Assembly: GCA_023411395.1 (NCBI GenBank)
Contig: JAEYOV010000071.1
Coordinates: forward strand, 186,001 to 250,000
DNA from: Bacillota bacterium
GTDB lineage: Bacteria; Bacillota; Clostridia; Christensenellales; Aristaeellaceae
Length of the DNA stretch: 64,000 nucleotides
Reading direction: 5' to 3'
The notes below the pieces were generated by a model, which saw only the letters and a program-made list of their open reading frames with translations, had not been told where the DNA came from and did not search any database. Positions 16,350 through 25,898 of this stretch are shown in pieces. Positions within the stretch are counted from its first letter, which is position 1, and the number at the start of each line of letters is the position of its first letter. A program made the translations under genes and the position numbers.

Positions 16350-19300
16350 TCAGTTGGATTTTGCCAGGCTGGGACGCTCGAAGAAGCCCAGCGTGATCAA
16401 ATCCCTCAGGAATTTGCGCAGGTATTCGTTGTCGGTCATGGGCCAGCGCCAGCCCATGCGCAGCAGTACTTGGGATGTATAACGATTGTCCACCGGCACG
16501 GTTGATACACTTTGCCCCTTGGCGATGCCCTGATAGGCGATCAGGCTGGTCAGGTATTCAGCGCGGTTGGGGTCATTCAGGGCGTCTGACAGTGCCTTCT
16601 GGTATACGTCGTCCTCCACGAGATCAATGAGGATGCCCTCCTCACGCATGATCATGACAATGTCACCCAGGAAAATCGAATGGTCGTTGTAGGGGTGGAA
16701 CACACGGCATTCGTTACTGGTTTGGCTCAGGAGGAGTACAGCCTTAGCAGTGCTGTCAATGGGAGCCATCCCGGCTGAAAGCAGGTAGGCGGAGTAAGGA
16801 AAGCAACCAACGACGCTGTAGGCTCTGAGCCGGCCAAGGAAGCTGTTTGCAGCAGCGTTCATCTGGAATTCACCGTCGCTGTTGCGGGCCATGAGGTTGC
16901 CCACGCGCATGATCTTGCCGTCCAGCCCCCGGGAGGCGCAGGCTTCAAGCAATGCACGCTCCGACAGGAACTTGCTGTACACATACTGGTTTTCCATGTT
17001 CTGACCCAGATACAGGTGCTGCTCTGTGAGCCTTTCTTCCAGGCCAGGCCTACCGTTCACAGAGAAGCCGGAAACACTGCTTGTGGAGATTTGAATGAGC
17101 CGTGCGCCGCAATTAAGACACAGGCTGATCAGGTTTTCAACGCCGACGGTGTTGGTGCGGAAAATGCTGTCATCCTTGGCAAAGTGGGTGACATTGGCCG
17201 CGCAGTTGATGACAGTCCCTATGGAGACAGCTTTGAGGTGGGAGAAGGATTCCTGGTCAGTCACGTCGCCTTCCAATGGGATAATGCGGCTGCCAAACTG
17301 CTCCTGATAAGCGTTTTCAAAGTAATAGAACAAAAGCTGTTTCAAGCGCTGCTCACAGCTCTTGTGCCGGCCCTGGCGCATCAGACAGTAGATTTTTTCC
17401 GTACCGCCGCTTCTAAGAAGTATTTCGAGTATGTGTATGCCCAGAAAGCCTGTAGCGCCTGTCAGCAGGATGTCGCCCAGCGGGCGAGTTGTGTCATGGC
17501 GATAGGCATCCAGTGTGTTTTCCCGTAGGAGGGCATTGATTGATTTGTAATCATACCTGCCGGCATCAATCTCTGCAGTTTTTTCCCGGTTTTCGCCGCG
17601 CTCAAGAAGAGAGGCCAGTGCCCGTGGCGTGGGGTTCTGGAACACATCGCCAAAGGTGATGCTCTCTCCGCCTGAAGAATGGAAGCCGTTTTCCTTCAGT
17701 GCGATTACCACCCGTGTGACAGACAGCGAGGTTCCGCCGATATCAAAGAAACTGTCCAGCGCGCCGATGTCGGCGGGCTCGAGACCCAGCACATTAGCAA
17801 ATATCCCGCAAAGCCGCTCCTCCTGGGCGGTCGCCGGCGGCACATATGCCGCCAACCGCAGCGGACTGGGATCGGGCAGGTTTTTATAGTCGATCTTGCC
17901 ATTTGGTGTTTGGGGGAATGAGCTGAGCTGCAGCCAGGCACCTGGCACCATGTAGGGAGCCAGCACTTTGGACATTCCGGTCTGCAGCCTTGCGGGATCG
18001 ATTGGCCTGTCGGCGGTGTAGTAGGCACAAAGCTGCTCAACGCCTTGTACCGTTTTGATGACTACCGCGCCATTTTTCACATCGGGAATGGCTAGAAGAA
18101 CGGCTTCCACCTCGCCCAACTCGATTCTCAGGCCGCGCAGCTTGATTTGTTTGTCGTTGCGGCCCAGAATCTCGATTTCACCATCGGGCGTCCAGCGGGC
18201 CATGTCGCCGGAGCGGTACATCCGGATTCCATCCCGCAATACAAACCGCTCGGCTGTCATCTCCGGAAGATTGACGTAGCCCCGGGCTACGCCCCGCCCT
18301 CCGATCCACAATTCACCGACGACACCAACTGGCAGTTCGTTGCCGTCGGCATCTGTCACACATTCCGTCACGCCCAAAAGCGGTGAGCCAATGGTAACAT
18401 GGGCAGCGTTAGTCAGTTCCTTGGCGTTGCAGGATACGGTGATCTCGGTAGGACCGTAGGTGTTGAACAGGCGCATGTGCTGTGTACCGTTGCCCCGGAG
18501 CCGCTCCATCAGCGCCAAGGGATATTTCTCGGCCCCTGCCATCACTACCCGGCAGCCACGGATGGCTTCAAGCAAAGCCGGGTAGGTAGTGTATTCCATC
18601 ATGCGGGACGGGGTGGCGTTAAAGGCGTCGGCCCCAGTCTGTGCAAATAACGCGGCCAGGCGGACGGGGTCTTGTGCAGCTTCTTCATTGGCGAAGACCA
18701 GTGTAAGGCCGTTGCACAATGCAGCCATGCTTTCTTTGAGGAACATGTCGAAGGTGACTGTGGTAATGGACATCATGCATGAGGCATCCTGAACCAGTGC
18801 ATGGATGTGGCGGTTTTGCGGATCCGGCGTCAGATAATTGGCGATGCCCAGATGCTCAATCATAACACCCTTGGGCTTTCCTGTGGAACCGGAGGTGTAG
18901 ATGATATAGGCCAGCTGGCTTGAGGATACAGGGACTTTGGGCCGAGCAGCATTCAGGCAGTCAAAAAGCGTTTCGACATTCACCGAGACGGGGTAGTCGT
19001 CCAGAAAATCCTCTGTTGTGATGAGGAACTTCGCTTCGCTGTCCGCGAGAATCTGTTCCACCCGTGCTCTGGGGTATTCTGGGCTCAGCGGCACATAAGC
19101 GCCGCCGGCCTTTAACACACCCAGCATTGTCATTAGCACGCGGCCTGTGCGGGGCAGCATGAACGCCACCCTATCCTCAGAGGAGAGGCCACGTGCAAGC
19201 AGCGCATTGGCGATGCGGTTGGCCTTCTCATCCAGCTCGGCGTAGCTGTAACGGCCCTCGCAGGCAATCAGCGCCGTGGCATCTGGTGTATGGTCTGCTG

Positions 19301-22300
19301 CCCTCTCGAACATCCCGTGCATTGTTTCGCAAGGCAGGGGCTTAAGCCGGGAGGGGCGGAAGCCCGCAATGTGGGCAGACTGCTCCTTAGACACAAGTGA
19401 TATGCTGTTGATTTTCGCCTCCGGCGCAGCGATCATGTGAAAGAGGGCTGCGGCAAGGCAGTCTGCGAAGCGTTCCATCAGCAAAGGGGAATACAGCGCG
19501 TCGTCGTACTGCACGCAGAATACGGTATCATTCCCGCGTTCCTCGACGTGAACGGAAACCTTGAACTTGGGCTCATCCGGACTGAGCCCTTCAAAACGGG
19601 CTTTATGACCGCCGATGCCGTAGTCCGCAAGCACGCCCAGTTCGCAGGCGTACATGATGCTGGGCTTGAACCCGTGCTCCTGGGCGATACGGGTATAAGG
19701 ATACGCCTCGTGGGCCATTGAGCCGCGAAGGGAGGCCTGGGCACTTAGGATGTAGTCTGCTACCGATTGACCATCCTTCATTTCAATCACCAGGGGCAGG
19801 GTACGCACGAACATGCCAAAGCTGTTCATAAGGCGGGCATCGCTCCTGCCGCTGCTTATGGTGGACAGGCTTACGGTTTGATCGCCAGTCCAACGTCCGA
19901 TGGTGTAAGTGGCGGCTGCCAAAAAGAGCCCGGCCGGCGTGATTCCTTGGCCATTGCAAAAATCATCCGCAGCCTTCCGGTTCACCGGTATTTCTGCCAT
20001 CATCAAGCGTCCGCCAGGCCTTCCTTGAAGGTCCGCCGTTATTTCACTGGCGTTTTCGAAGCCTTTCAGGATGTCCTCAAAGTAGGATTTGTGAGATGCC
20101 CATGCGCCGCTGCGTTCCTGAGATTGCTCCCAAAGCCCAAAGGCGTAACCCGGCAGCTCTTCTTCAACAGGCTTGCGGCCCTCATAAGCCTCACCAACCT
20201 CCCGAAGGAACAGGTCCAAGGATGCGCCGTCGAATACAATATGGTGAAAATCGGTAAATAGGATCACGGAATTGGGGCTGGTAATTATGGCCGCCCGGTA
20301 CAAAGGCCCTTGATTCAGTGTAAACGGGCGCGCAAAGCCTTGGGCATATCCGGCCAGTGCTTCTGTGGACAGATGTAATCGCTCCACGTGAACATCATGG
20401 TGAATCCTTTCCTGCATGGGGCCGTCTGCCGTATCCACGATACGGATCAGAATGCCGGGGTGGGCGGACAGCACCAAACGGACGGCGTCCGCCAGCCGAT
20501 CCGCATCCACGGCCAACGGGAGAATAACGCGGGAGGGGATGTTGTACACCAGCGATCCCGGGTTTTTCTGGCAGTCCAGGTATACACCCATCTGGCTTCC
20601 GGACAGCGGATAGCCAGTGTCTTTGTGACTATCCACTGTATATTGGGTCTCTATGGGATCTCTTTGAGGCTGCGCAGCCTTCTTTAACAACTGCCCGATA
20701 ATGCTATTTTCAATGAAAAGCGGCGTTGGGTCGGCCAATAGCTGCTGAACATCAGGCGAAGCGCCGAATTGCTTTTTCAAAAGGGTACAGAGTTTGATGG
20801 CGCTCAGCGAAGCAAGGCCAGCCCGCAACAGGTTGGTGGAGGGACCGAACTGGTCATGCCCCAACACGGTGCGAACCACTTGCGCAATGTCTTTACCCAG
20901 GTCTGTTTGTGCCATCACGGGCGATTCCAAAGCCTCCTCCCTAGCGGTGAAGCTGGGGGTAGGCAATTTCCGCCGGTCCACCTTGCCATTGGGATTCAAC
21001 GGGATTTTCTCTACCTGTACGGTTGCGGCAGGTACCATATAGGGCGGGAGTTTTTTCTCTATGAAATTGTTAAGAGCGGTGATATCCAGCGGAGCATCCG
21101 CTACCACATACGCTACTGCGCATTTGCCGCCTCCAGGAGCATCCATGGGCAGTACCGCCGCATCTTTGACTGACTCAAAAGCACGAATACGGCCTTCAAT
21201 CTCGGTCAGCTCCACGCGGAAACCGCGGATTTTCACCTGAAAATCGCGCCGGCCAACGAAATCAAGATTTCCATCAGGCAAAAAGCGTACCACGTCTCCG
21301 CTGAGGTAAATGCGGTTATAACCCTCCTCGCTTGTAAAGGGGTTTTCAATAAACTTTTCTTTCGTCACGTCGGGGCGGCCTAAGTACCCTACTGCGACAC
21401 CCCGGCCTGCAATGCCCAATTCTCCAGGCACGCACACAGGCGCAAGCCGGCCGTATTTATCCGTCACATAGGTACGCATATTGTCGATGGGTTTGCCAAT
21501 GGGAACGCGGTCATACAGCCGGTCGATGGGGAAAGCGGTGGATATAATGGTACATTCGGTCGGCCCGTACAGGTTATGAAAGGTGTAATTCCTTCCCGGA
21601 CCAATGGGCACCAGCGATTCGCCGCCGGTAGACAGATGCCGGAGGGAGCGGTTGTCCATCCCTTCTGCAAACTGGCGTCCCAGTTGCGTGGTCATAAACG
21701 CAAGGGTGATCCCATGCTTATTGAAGTAGTCATTCAACTGGTCGATATCCAGACGCATTTCCTGTGGGATGATGTGGATAAGCGCACCCGCGGACAGAGC
21801 GGGATACAAGTCCATCAGACAAGCATCAAAACCAAAGCTGGCGTAGGCGGCCACGCTGTCAGCTGATGTTACGCCATAATAGCGGCGATACCAAGCGCAA
21901 AAATGGGTCAGATTATCGTGGCATATGGTGACTCCCTTGGGCTTGCCTGTGGTGCCGCTGGTGTATAATATCACATAGGGGTCCTTAAGGGAAGGGCCCT
22001 CCGGCGCTGATGCTGCGGGCAGGCTCCAAATAGCTGTGCTGGATAGAAAATCGCCGGTATAACCGGGAATGGCCCCACGCAGGCTGTCATCAGCCACCAC
22101 CAGCCGGACTCCGGCATCTTGCAGCATAAACTCAAGGCGGTCGGCGGGGTAGCTGGGATCAAGCGGCAGATAAGCTGCTTTGCTCTTTAAAACGCCCAGC
22201 CCTCCAATGGGCATCATCTCGCTGCGGCCCACGAGCACACCCACACAATCGCCTCGACCAAGACCCCGGCGCGATATCTCTGCGGCGAGCCGGTCGGTGA

Positions 22301-25300
22301 TGTCGTCCAGGGAGGCATAATCCATCACCTTATCCCCGCAGCGCACAGCGGGGTTTGCAGGCGTGAGGCGGGCCTGTTCGCGGAATTGATCCACCACTGT
22401 CATATTTTGTTTTTCGCTGTTTTCGGGGGCTGCGAAGTCTTTGAGAATTTCCAAACGCTGATCGTCCGGCAATTCGGCAGCATCCACTATAAGAAGTGTA
22501 TCGTTTTCACACACGCGGGCAAGGCTTGTCCGAAGCTGTCCGGCCATGTTTTCGGGCACCTTTGACATGTACAGCGAAGCAGCGTAGGAGAGGTCAAAAC
22601 GCAAGGAATCCTTCTCCCGGTAGATTTCCAGCTGCAGGTCCACAGGCAGGCGCTGGTTGAACAGGTGCCGGTATTCCGCTTCTACTCCCTCCGGATGGAT
22701 TTCGGGCAAGCGGCTGATATAATTGACCAGCATGTCGTATATGACGTTGCGGGAGGGAATGCGTTCCACGCCCAGCGATTGCACAAGGGCATGGAAAGGG
22801 TAGTCCTGATGCTGCTTGACTTCACCCAGGACCTTATCAACCTCTGCCAGGTACTCGGCGAAGGGGGATAGGCCCGCTGGCTTCAGGCGCGCCACTACAG
22901 TGTTGGCGAACATACCGACAATGGAACGGCTGGCGGCGGTGACGCGGCCGCTCATAGCGGTACCGAGTACCACATCCTCACTAGCCGTATATTTGCCCAG
23001 CACCATGCCTATCATTGCCATCATAAGCGTATAAGTTGTTACACCGTAACGGCGCGCCGCCTCATCGATAGTCCTGGCAGGAAGCGACCAGCTGATGGTT
23101 TTGTCACCCACTGGCTGAATCTCCGGCCTGGTCGTCCGGGTCGGCATATCATATTCTGGAATGCCGTCGCGGAACATTTCCTTGAAGTATTTTTCGCTTT
23201 CAGGTCTTTGCGGATGCTGCTCCCGCCAGACCGCCCAGTCAAATATGTCAGGGCCTGGCAGGTCCATGGGTTTTCCGTTGTACAGGTCCTCAAGATCCTT
23301 GATCAGAATGCCGATGCAGGAACCGTCCAGGAGGATGTGATGAAAGCCAAGGTATAATACCCCGGTATCTGGCCCAGTTTCAAACAGGGCAAAGCGAAAC
23401 AGGGGGCCATTTTCCATATCGTAGGGCAGGCTTAAGGCTTTCATTCGGGTCTCGGCTTCCTCCGGCTCACAAAAGATATGAGCCAGTTCCACCGGCATAT
23501 CATCCCTGATTACGTGAACGAACTCACCCTCCTGCATGGGGTATGATGAGCGCAGGATGCGGTGCCTGGCCACCAGGCCGCGCAGCGCATACTCCCAGCG
23601 GCGCACATCCACATTTCCCTTGAGAGTAATGGTGTTATCTATATTGTAGGCAAGTGTACCGGGATGCAGCGCATATTCCGCTGCCATCTGCCTTTCGGCA
23701 TCTGTCAACGGCCAATATTTACGGTCGGTCGCGATAGTCAGAGCTGGCTCCTGATCGTGCAGATGCTGTGCCATTGCTCTTGGCGTACGCAGTTCCAGCA
23801 CCTGAGTAACTGTCATTTCCGGCACCAACGCCTGGAGCCGCACTGCAGAAATGGAGTCACCACCCAACTGTATAAAGTCGTCCAGAGCGCCTACACCATC
23901 AAGCCCCAGCACAGAGGCAAAGGCATTGGTGATGCGCACCTCATCGGGATTGGCGGGCGGTTCGAAGGCAGCTTTGAAGCGCTTTTTATCCGGCGGTGAA
24001 ATGGACTTCCGGTCTATCTTGCCGTTAACGTTCAGCGGCAGAGCTTCCACCTGCTCCATGAACGATGGCATCATGTAATCGGGCAAGAAGCCCCGGATGG
24101 CGTCTTCCACAGCCTTTGCGGGGAGCGGTTCATCGGCGGTATATACCGCATAAAGGCTTGTTTGCCCTGAGGTGTTTTCAAAGCCTACCACCACCGCCTG
24201 GCGGGCGGGGGTGCGGGCCTTGATGACTGCCTCGATCTCGCCCGGTTCCACCCGGAAACCGCGCACCTTCAGCATCCAGTCTTTGCGCTGCACATACTCC
24301 AAAACGCCATCGTTGCGCAGAAAACCCAAATCCCCCGTGCGAAACAGACGGTTATCCCCATCTCCTTTGGAGAAGGGATTTGGGATGAATTTTTCATGTG
24401 TCAGGTCTGGAAGATTCAGGTAGCCGCTGGCGATCTGGCCGCTGACGCAAATTTCACCCGTCACACCCGGCGGCATCAGGCGGCTCTCATCGTCCAAAAT
24501 GTAAATGGCGCTGCCTTTGCCAGGCAGCCCGCATGGCGTGGCGGTATAGGGCTTGTCGATGGGGAAAGAGGTGAAGGGGCCACAGGTCTCGCTAGCCCCA
24601 TATAGACAGTACAGCCGGGTAGTATCGCTATATAGCATGGATACCTTTTCAGAACCCGTCATGATGCTGCGCATTGGCACTTCACCTCTTGAAAGCACCT
24701 GCGCCAATAGCTGGGGAGGGATAAATGTCGTTGTGATGCCATGCTTCACAGCATATTCGCGCAGCGCATCCGCATCCCGGCGGACTGCGTCAGTCGCAAT
24801 GTGCAGCGTTGCACCAAGGTATAGTGCTACCAGCGCGTCGACTATAATCCCTACGAAAGAACAGGAGGCTGTCGACAAGAAAACATCCTCCTGGGTGCGG
24901 CCGCATACCGCTGCCTCCAATGCCAGGTCCAGCGCACGCCAACTGTTAAGCACACCCTTGGGTTTTCCTGTAGAGCCGGAGGTGTACACCACAAGAGCCG
25001 GATCATCTGGTTGGTTATCAGCATCTGAAATGTACTGCGACAGGCCTGTGCACGCGGCCATGAACGCTTCGTCGATGGGATGGATACCGCCTGTGTCAGA
25101 AACAATAAATTCAATTCTGTCTTTTGGATAAGCAGTATTGATGATAGCAAAAGCTGCACCAGCCTTCAGGATGCCTATTGCTGCTGCCAGGACCTGAAGG
25201 CCGCGGGGCAAGAGAACCGGTACGATGTCGCGGGGACGGATACCTTGATTGCGCAACTGCGTCGCGACGGCGTCAGTGGCGGCATCCAGCTGGGCATAAG

Positions 25301-25385
25301 TCCAGGATTGCCCTTCAAAGACGAGAGCTGGCTTTTCCAGCTTGGTTCGGGCGTGATCCTGAATTGCGGTCGTAAAACGGTTCAT
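16350..25385 (-). CDS. Trimodular non-ribosomal peptide synthetase with terminal reductase
   Basis: 3011 residues from ATG 25385 (GAGAGG 8 bases upstream; an upstream in-frame TTG has no ribosome site). Order: A1 1-490 (YTSGSTGKPKG at 134), T1 with GGDS (Ser511), C1 555-975 (HHILLDG 682-688), A2 990-1475 (YTSGTTGKPKG 1141), T2 with GLASL (Ser1526), C2 1590-1990 (HHIVFDG 1714-1720), A3 2020-2505 (YTSGSTGKPKG 2163), T3 with GGTS (Ser2553), and reductase 2635-3000 (TGATGFLG 2642; YVYSK 2801). Both C domains keep the catalytic HHxxxDG. The terminal NAD(P)H-dependent reductase should release the chain as an aldehyde or alcohol instead of hydrolysing it. By eye, pocket residues are A1 V-G-V-F-I-T-L-G-P-K, A2 D-A-M-F-S-G-L-I-I-K and A3 D-M-K-N-V-A-T-V-S-K; A1 lacks the amino-anchoring Asp (Val178). 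The predicted product is a short peptide or acyl-dipeptide aldehyde, cognate substrates unknown. Confidence 0.96.
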   Translation of the reverse strand: MNRFTTAIQDHARTKLEKPALVFEGQSWTYAQLDAATDAVATQLRNQGIRPRDIVPVLLPRGLQVLAAAIGILKAGAAFAIINTAYPKDRIEFIVSDTGGIHPIDEAFMAACTGLSQYISDADNQPDDPALVVYTSGSTGKPKGVLNSWRALDLALEAAVCGRTQEDVFLSTASCSFVGIIVDALVALYLGATLHIATDAVRRDADALREYAVKHGITTTFIPPQLLAQVLSRGEVPMRSIMTGSEKVSMLYSDTTRLYCLYGASETCGPFTSFPIDKPYTATPCGLPGKGSAIYILDDESRLMPPGVTGEICVSGQIASGYLNLPDLTHEKFIPNPFSKGDGDNRLFRTGDLGFLRNDGVLEYVQRKDWMLKVRGFRVEPGEIEAVIKARTPARQAVVVGFENTSGQTSLYAVYTADEPLPAKAVEDAIRGFLPDYMMPSFMEQVEALPLNVNGKIDRKSISPPDKKRFKAAFEPPANPDEVRITNAFASVLGLDGVGALDDFIQLGGDSISAVRLQALVPEMTVTQVLELRTPRAMAQHLHDQEPALTIATDRKYWPLTDAERQMAAEYALHPGTLAYNIDNTITLKGNVDVRRWEYALRGLVARHRILRSSYPMQEGEFVHVIRDDMPVELAHIFCEPEEAETRMKALSLPYDMENGPLFRFALFETGPDTGVLYLGFHHILLDGSCIGILIKDLEDLYNGKPMDLPGPDIFDWAVWREQHPQRPESEKYFKEMFRDGIPEYDMPTRTTRPEIQPVGDKTISWSLPARTIDEAARRYGVTTYTLMMAMIGMVLGKYTASEDVVLGTAMSGRVTAASRSIVGMFANTVVARLKPAGLSPFAEYLAEVDKVLGEVKQHQDYPFHALVQSLGVERIPSRNVIYDMLVNYISRLPEIHPEGVEAEYRHLFNQRLPVDLQLEIYREKDSLRFDLSYAASLYMSKVPENMAGQLRTSLARVCENDTLLIVDAAELPDDQRLEILKDFAAPENSEKQNMTVVDQFREQARLTPANPAVRCGDKVMDYASLDDITDRLAAEISRRGLGRGDCVGVLVGRSEMMPIGGLGVLKSKAAYLPLDPSYPADRLEFMLQDAGVRLVVADDSLRGAIPGYTGDFLSSTAIWSLPAASAPEGPSLKDPYVILYTSGTTGKPKGVTICHDNLTHFCAWYRRYYGVTSADSVAAYASFGFDACLMDLYPALSAGALIHIIPQEMRLDIDQLNDYFNKHGITLAFMTTQLGRQFAEGMDNRSLRHLSTGGESLVPIGPGRNYTFHNLYGPTECTIISTAFPIDRLYDRVPIGKPIDNMRTYVTDKYGRLAPVCVPGELGIAGRGVAVGYLGRPDVTKEKFIENPFTSEEGYNRIYLSGDVVRFLPDGNLDFVGRRDFQVKIRGFRVELTEIEGRIRAFESVKDAAVLPMDAPGGGKCAVAYVVADAPLDITALNNFIEKKLPPYMVPAATVQVEKIPLNPNGKVDRRKLPTPSFTAREEALESPVMAQTDLGKDIAQVVRTVLGHDQFGPSTNLLRAGLASLSAIKLCTLLKKQFGASPDVQQLLADPTPLFIENSIIGQLLKKAAQPQRDPIETQYTVDSHKDTGYPLSGSQMGVYLDCQKNPGSLVYNIPSRVILPLAVDADRLADAVRLVLSAHPGILIRIVDTADGPMQERIHHDVHVERLHLSTEALAGYAQGFARPFTLNQGPLYRAAIITSPNSVILFTDFHHIVFDGASLDLFLREVGEAYEGRKPVEEELPGYAFGLWEQSQERSGAWASHKSYFEDILKGFENASEITADLQGRPGGRLMMAEIPVNRKAADDFCNGQGITPAGLFLAAATYTIGRWTGDQTVSLSTISSGRSDARLMNSFGMFVRTLPLVIEMKDGQSVADYILSAQASLRGSMAHEAYPYTRIAQEHGFKPSIMYACELGVLADYGIGGHKARFEGLSPDEPKFKVSVHVEERGNDTVFCVQYDDALYSPLLMERFADCLAAALFHMIAAPEAKINSISLVSKEQSAHIAGFRPSRLKPLPCETMHGMFERAADHTPDATALIACEGRYSYAELDEKANRIANALLARGLSSEDRVAFMLPRTGRVLMTMLGVLKAGGAYVPLSPEYPRARVEQILADSEAKFLITTEDFLDDYPVSVNVETLFDCLNAARPKVPVSSSQLAYIIYTSGSTGKPKGVMIEHLGIANYLTPDPQNRHIHALVQDASCMMSITTVTFDMFLKESMAALCNGLTLVFANEEAAQDPVRLAALFAQTGADAFNATPSRMMEYTTYPALLEAIRGCRVVMAGAEKYPLALMERLRGNGTQHMRLFNTYGPTEITVSCNAKELTNAAHVTIGSPLLGVTECVTDADGNELPVGVVGELWIGGRGVARGYVNLPEMTAERFVLRDGIRMYRSGDMARWTPDGEIEILGRNDKQIKLRGLRIELGEVEAVLLAIPDVKNGAVVIKTVQGVEQLCAYYTADRPIDPARLQTGMSKVLAPYMVPGAWLQLSSFPQTPNGKIDYKNLPDPSPLRLAAYVPPATAQEERLCGIFANVLGLEPADIGALDSFFDIGGTSLSVTRVVIALKENGFHSSGGESITFGDVFQNPTPRALASLLERGENREKTAEIDAGRYDYKSINALLRENTLDAYRHDTTRPLGDILLTGATGFLGIHILEILLRSGGTEKIYCLMRQGRHKSCEQRLKQLLFYYFENAYQEQFGSRIIPLEGDVTDQESFSHLKAVSIGTVINCAANVTHFAKDDSIFRTNTVGVENLISLCLNCGARLIQISTSSVSGFSVNGRPGLEERLTEQHLYLGQNMENQYVYSKFLSERALLEACASRGLDGKIMRVGNLMARNSDGEFQMNAAANSFLGRLRAYSVVGCFPYSAYLLSAGMAPIDSTAKAVLLLSQTSNECRVFHPYNDHSIFLGDIVMIMREEGILIDLVEDDVYQKALSDALNDPNRAEYLTSLIAYQGIAKGQSVSTVPVDNRYTSQVLLRMGWRWPMTDNEYLRKFLRDLITLGFFERPSLAKSN

Positions 25386-25898
25386 CTCATCATCCTCTCT
25401 AACATTAAAACGCTGTCCAAATAATCCCAAAATCCGGGATCAGCATTTGCATAAACAAGCGGCAGCAGACTGTGAAAAAGCAAGCATTTTGGGCACAGCA
25501 CTGGCAATGCGCTCAACAATGAAAAAAGTATACCATATTGTGGATTCAAAGTGCAACATGTCGCAAATTAAGTAAATTTATCGAAATATGGAAAAGGAAG
25601 AGGAAAACGAGGCAGAGAGGGCGTATAGGAAGACATGCAAATGACATAAGAAAGCGTATGACAGTATACTATTTTTCCTGTTGCCTTGTGATATGGCAAT
25701 AGGCACGCAATTCGTTGTGTTGCTTAAGTCATGCCAATGCAGTGCTGGGATGTGTATGGACAATGACGAACCGGTAATTGGCTGGGATAATTCCAAAGGT
25801 GCTTTTTACATTCCTAAGCAATACAGGCAGGTTCTAAGATTTTCCTGTGAATCTTCGAAAGGTTATTAGCCCTTTGGGCTTAAGGAGGTTATTGGCGC
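25386..25898. other. Divergent NRPS/MATE control region
   Basis: 513 bases without a credible gene. It holds the minus-strand NRPS promoter (25527-25556). On the plus strand TATACT near 25663 is a possible -10 for the MATE gene but has no good -35. The palindrome-like GCCTTGTGATATGGCAATAGGC near 25684 is weak. No sigma-factor-specific box could be recognised. Confidence 0.4.
25527..25556 (-). promoter_or_regulatory. Sigma-A-like promoter of the NRPS operon
   Basis: On the minus strand TTGCAC (25556-25551), an 18-base spacer and TATACT (25532-25527). It lies about 140 bases before the NRPS start and is the only good match in the divergent region on that strand. Confidence 0.6.

Noticed and set aside
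16350..25385. Named amino acids for the three A domains
   Set aside because: The by-eye pocket residues match no code that I can assign with confidence, so no substrates are claimed.
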